Under the pieces are notes generated by a model. That model searched no databases, had not been told where the DNA came from, and saw nothing but the letters and a program-made list of their open reading frames with translations. The translations under genes and the position numbers were made by a program. This document shows positions 60,946 through 64,000 of a DNA stretch of 64,000 nt, one piece after another (the first letter of the stretch is position 1; the number at the start of each line of letters is the position of its first letter). Source of the stretch: Nonomuraea coxensis DSM 45129. Its GTDB lineage: Bacteria; Actinomycetota; Actinomycetes; Streptosporangiales; Streptosporangiaceae. The DNA lies in the NCBI RefSeq assembly GCF_019397265.1, contig NZ_CP068985.1, forward strand, positions 1,240,001-1,304,000, written 5' to 3'.

Positions 60946-61719
60946 TCAGCGCGGGAGGGTGACGTACTTGCCGAGGAAGGTGCGGGCCGACTGGCTGTCG
61001 AGGCGGTAGTCGTAGTTGGTGCCCTTGCAGGCGTCGTCGGCGCCGCTGATGGAGGTGGCCACCAGCAGGTGCGAGTCGGGGCCGCCGAGGAAGTTGGGGC
61101 CGCCCGAGTCGCCGAAGCAGGTGCTGCCGTCGCTCTTGACGGACATCGAGAGGTTCAGCCAGCGCTTCGACAGCCCCGTGAAGGAGATGGACGCCTGGTT
61201 GCGGGTGTCGGTGTAGTGGTAGACCTCCTCGCGCGCCTTCTTGGCGGGCGCGAGGGAGCCGTACCCGACGGGGGTGAAGCGGGTCAGCTTGCCCTCATCC
61301 TTGAGGCGGTCGAGCAGGCCGGGGGCGGGGAGCTGGGCGGGGCGGATGCCGGTGACGGGCTGGTCGAAGACGACCACCGCCATGTCGTGCAGGTCCGATT
61401 TGTCGTTGAACCGAGGGTCGGGGATGAACCGGCCGTTGTGGAGCGCGCTGCCGGGCTCGTACTGGGTGGAGAAGGTCACCTTGGCGGTCTTCTGTCCCTT
61501 CTCGCCGCAGTGGGCGGCGGTGAGGAAGACCGTCGGCGAGACGAGGGTGCCGGTGCAGTACGTGTACGTGCCGTCGGCGTGCGGCCGGTCGGCGACCATG
61601 GCGCCGACCTCGGGGTGGGCGTCGCCGTCGGCCGAGCCGTTCGTGATGGCGGCCGCGGGCAGGGCGGTGGCCCCTGTCAGCAAAGTGGCAGCAATCATGA
61701 CAAACGGGACATAACGCAT
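60946..61719 (-). CDS. Secreted trypsin-like serine protease
   Basis: About 257 residues. Signal peptide MRYVPFVMIAATLLTGATA with cleavage near AAA; the mature N-terminus starts ITNGSADGDAHPEVG without a clear propeptide. Catalytic triad: His in TAAHCGEKG, Asp in DLHDMAVVVF, Ser in CFGDSGGPNF. Cysteines pair as in chymotrypsin-fold enzymes. A monomeric extracellular protease is likely. ATG 61719 is preferred over the ATG/GTG two codons upstream. No inhibitor gene is adjacent. Confidence 0.92.
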   Translation of the reverse strand: MRYVPFVMIAATLLTGATALPAAAITNGSADGDAHPEVGAMVADRPHADGTYTYCTGTLVSPTVFLTAAHCGEKGQKTAKVTFSTQYEPGSALHNGRFIPDPRFNDKSDLHDMAVVVFDQPVTGIRPAQLPAPGLLDRLKDEGKLTRFTPVGYGSLAPAKKAREEVYHYTDTRNQASISFTGLSKRWLNLSMSVKSDGSTCFGDSGGPNFLGGPDSHLLVATSISGADDACKGTNYDYRLDSQSARTFLGKYVTLPR

Positions 61720-61788
61720 GCACAAAGGGTAGGTGACAGGAGGCCAAAAGTGGTAATGACCTGCGCCTTCGCGGTTTCCGCGGGGTTG

Positions 61789-62220
61789 TCAGTGGGCGCA
61801 GCCCGCGTACTCGTCGAGGCGGCGCAGCATCGCCGCGAGCATGAGCGGGAACATGGCCACGTGCGCGAGCGTCATCATCATGCCGGCGTCGATCCAGCCG
61901 AGCCACATCATCGGGAAGAGCGGCACGACCGGCACGAACATCGCCGCGCACATCTCCAGCGTCGAGGCCCAGCCGTGCCGGCGGACGCGCATCCAGACGG
62001 CCATGCCGATCGACATGTTCAGGGCCATCACCAGGTAGCCCAGCTCGGGCTGCTCGGTGTGGGAGACGCCGAGGCCGACCAGGTCGAGCAGCGCGCCGAG
62101 CGCGAACATCCCGACGAACATCGCGATGATCATCTCGACGTAGTGGAGGGCGAACCTGCCCCAGCGGCGGCCGGTCCTGGTCCCCGCGGCCGGGGTCGTC
62201 TTCGTGTTCGTCGTCGTCAT
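61789..62220 (-). CDS. Four-helix membrane protein of unknown function
   Basis: 143 residues. Four hydrophobic helices: HYVEMIIAMFVGMFALGALLDL, LGYLVMALNMSIGMAVWMRV, MCAAMFVPVVPLFPMMWLGW and MMMTLAHVAMFPLMLAAML, each very Met-rich, with His and Asp residues near the ends. Related actinomycete proteins are sometimes misnamed FliP. ATG 62220 is divergent from the GlxA regulator by 99 bp, so it may be its target. A metal-related role is only a guess from the Met/His content. Confidence 0.7.
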   Translation of the reverse strand: MTTTNTKTTPAAGTRTGRRWGRFALHYVEMIIAMFVGMFALGALLDLVGLGVSHTEQPELGYLVMALNMSIGMAVWMRVRRHGWASTLEMCAAMFVPVVPLFPMMWLGWIDAGMMMTLAHVAMFPLMLAAMLRRLDEYAGCAH

Positions 62221-62319
62221 GGCTCCGACTGTCCCCGGGCGGGAGGGGACGGGCCAAGGCAGAGGGCCGGACACGTCCGGAAACTTGGGGTCTTGGTCCT
62301 TTGACCCTAGAGTCGGGGC

Positions 62320-63288
62320 ATGAACGTCCGGCGGGTGGTCGTGGTGGCGTACGACGCCGCCTCGCTGCTCGACCTCGCCTGCGTCACCTCCACCCTGGAG
62401 GAGGCCAACTGGCACGGCGCGGCGCCCTGCTACGAGGTGCGCGTCGCCGCGCCCGGCGGCAACCCGGTCACCTGCGGCACCGGGCTCACCGTCCAGGCCC
62501 AGCTCCCGCTGGAACGCGTCACCGGGCCGCTCGACACGCTCGTCGTCTGCGGCGGCATCGGCTACGAGAACGCGGCGGCCAGCCCGTCCGTCGTGGGCCA
62601 CGTACGCCGGCTGTCCAGGGAGAGCCGGCGGGTCGCGTCCGTGTGCACCGGGGCGTTCGTGCTGGCCGCGGCCGGGCTGCTCGACGGGCGGCGCGCCACC
62701 ACGCACTGGCGGCTCGCCGCCGAGCTGGCCGCGCGCCACCCCGGGGTCGCCGTCGACCCCGACCCGATCTTCCTGCGGGACGGCGACGTCGCCACCTCCG
62801 CGGGCGTCACCGCCGCCCTCGACCTCACCCTCGCCCTCGTCGAGGAGGACAACGGCCCCGAACTGTCCCGGGCCGTGGCCCGCAACCTCGTCACCTACCT
62901 GCAGCGGCCCGGCAACCAGGCGCAGATGAGCATGTTCGTCGCCCCGCCCTCGCCCGCGAACGCCCTGGTCAAGCGGACCGTCGAGCACATCGGCGGGAAC
63001 CTCGCCGGCGACCTGTCCACGGCCGCGCTCGCCGCCGCCGCCGGGGTCAGCGAGCGGCACCTCACCCGGCTGTTCCTGCGCCACCTGGGCCAGACGCCCG
63101 GCCGGTACGTCCGCCAGGCCCGCGCCGAGGCCGCCGCCCACCTGCTGGCCTCCACGTCGCTGCCGACGGCCTCGATCGCGGCGCGCTGCGGGTTCGGGAC
63201 GGCCGAGACGCTGCGGCAGGCGTTCCTCGACAGGTACGGGGTCTCGCCCTCCCGCTACCGCCTGACGCAGAGCTCGGCCCTCGGCTGA
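62320..63288 (+). CDS. GlxA-family transcriptional regulator (DJ-1/PfpI plus AraC HTH)
   Basis: 322 residues. Residues ~1-200 are a DJ-1/PfpI domain (VVVVAYDAASLLDLACVTST, SVCTGAFVLAAAGLLDGRRATTHW, where Cys sits in the nucleophile elbow). The C-terminal AraC domain has two helix-turn-helix units: STAALAAAAGVSERHLTRLFL and PTASIAARCGFGTAETLRQAF. Such regulators often act on adjacent catabolic or transport genes. ATG 62320 has no ribosome site and may be leaderless (TAGAGT lies 10 bp before). Its likely target is the divergent membrane protein. Confidence 0.92.
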   Translation: MNVRRVVVVAYDAASLLDLACVTSTLEEANWHGAAPCYEVRVAAPGGNPVTCGTGLTVQAQLPLERVTGPLDTLVVCGGIGYENAAASPSVVGHVRRLSRESRRVASVCTGAFVLAAAGLLDGRRATTHWRLAAELAARHPGVAVDPDPIFLRDGDVATSAGVTAALDLTLALVEEDNGPELSRAVARNLVTYLQRPGNQAQMSMFVAPPSPANALVKRTVEHIGGNLAGDLSTAALAAAAGVSERHLTRLFLRHLGQTPGRYVRQARAEAAAHLLASTSLPTASIAARCGFGTAETLRQAFLDRYGVSPSRYRLTQSSALG

Positions 63289-63307
63289 CCTGACTAATGT
63301 GGCACCG

Positions 63308-64000
<693 letters not shown>

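Noticed and set aside
60946..61719. Trypsin-like protease as an effector of the fxs/STAND system
   Set aside because: It lies 41 kb away, carries a secretion signal and has no linked STAND gene.
61789..62220. Flagellar FliP
   Set aside because: Only 143 residues, no FliP motifs and no flagellar genes nearby.

Overview
The window is very GC-rich, uses GTG starts freely, has many 4-nt stop/start overlaps, and carries typical actinomycete genes: a DasR/PTS N-acetylglucosamine locus, mycothiol-era ECF sigma/zinc anti-sigma pair, prfB-ftsE-ftsX-smpB-ssrA, a 180-kDa-class NAD glutamate dehydrogenase, and many two-gene regulatory modules. The tmRNA tag and gene order fit the Streptosporangiales (a Nonomuraea-like organism); that placement is inference from protein character, not from a search.

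Region 1 (0.0-7.8 kb) is an amino-sugar uptake and catabolism island. dasR and the EIIC permease are divergent from a NagB-II type isomerase/deaminase, EIIB and EIIA, followed by ptsH-ptsI and a lipoprotein NagZ-like beta-N-acetylglucosaminidase. A perfect 22-bp palindrome made of DasR-type half-sites lies in the divergent promoter, and a second, weaker palindrome lies just before the ptsH ribosome site.

Region 2 (7.8-19.6 kb) is the most unusual part: an FxS-type cyclophane RiPP locus (small precursor fxsA, radical SAM/SPASM fxsB, an HExxH peptide-modifying enzyme, and the NB-ARC/TPR protein fxsT) joined on the precursor side to three more genes read in the same direction: an nSTAND1-TPR ATPase, an MFS transporter and a membrane-anchored protein with two NTPase domains (KAP plus NACHT). 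fxsA and fxsT diverge around a 9-bp inverted repeat. I read this as one peptide-plus-STAND conflict or signalling system.

Region 3 (19.6-33.4 kb) is regulatory/accessory: an ABC-2 exporter with a divergent two-component system whose kinase has a four-copy 33-bp repeat, an oxidoreductase next to a LysR regulator, decayed fragments of a quinone oxidoreductase and of a rhamnose-binding protein, acetoacetyl-CoA ligase, a LysR/beta-lactamase-fold pair and an AlbA_2 ATPase regulator with an operator-like repeat cluster.

Region 4 (33.5-45.7 kb) has a class B-type penicillin-binding protein, three HAD hydrolases (one with Asn at the nucleophile position), small secreted or housekeeping proteins, an L,D-transpeptidase, a heptamer repeat array, a NuoF-like flavoprotein-ferredoxin paired with a ferric-reductase-like membrane protein, and a DUF1996/DUF4142 operon divergent from an ECF sigma factor and a minimal anti-sigma.

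Region 5 (45.9-58.3 kb) is conserved chromosome: gdh, prfB, ftsEX, smpB, a PBP-like lipoprotein that has lost all three transpeptidase motifs, and ssrA with a strong terminator. Region 6 (58.3-64 kb) holds a decayed Ser/Thr kinase fragment, a serine hydrolase, an overlapping DUF6461-like/HTH pair, a trypsin-like protease, a GlxA-type regulator and the start of an intact Ser/Thr kinase cut by the window edge. No tRNA, rRNA, CRISPR array, transposase or integrase was seen.
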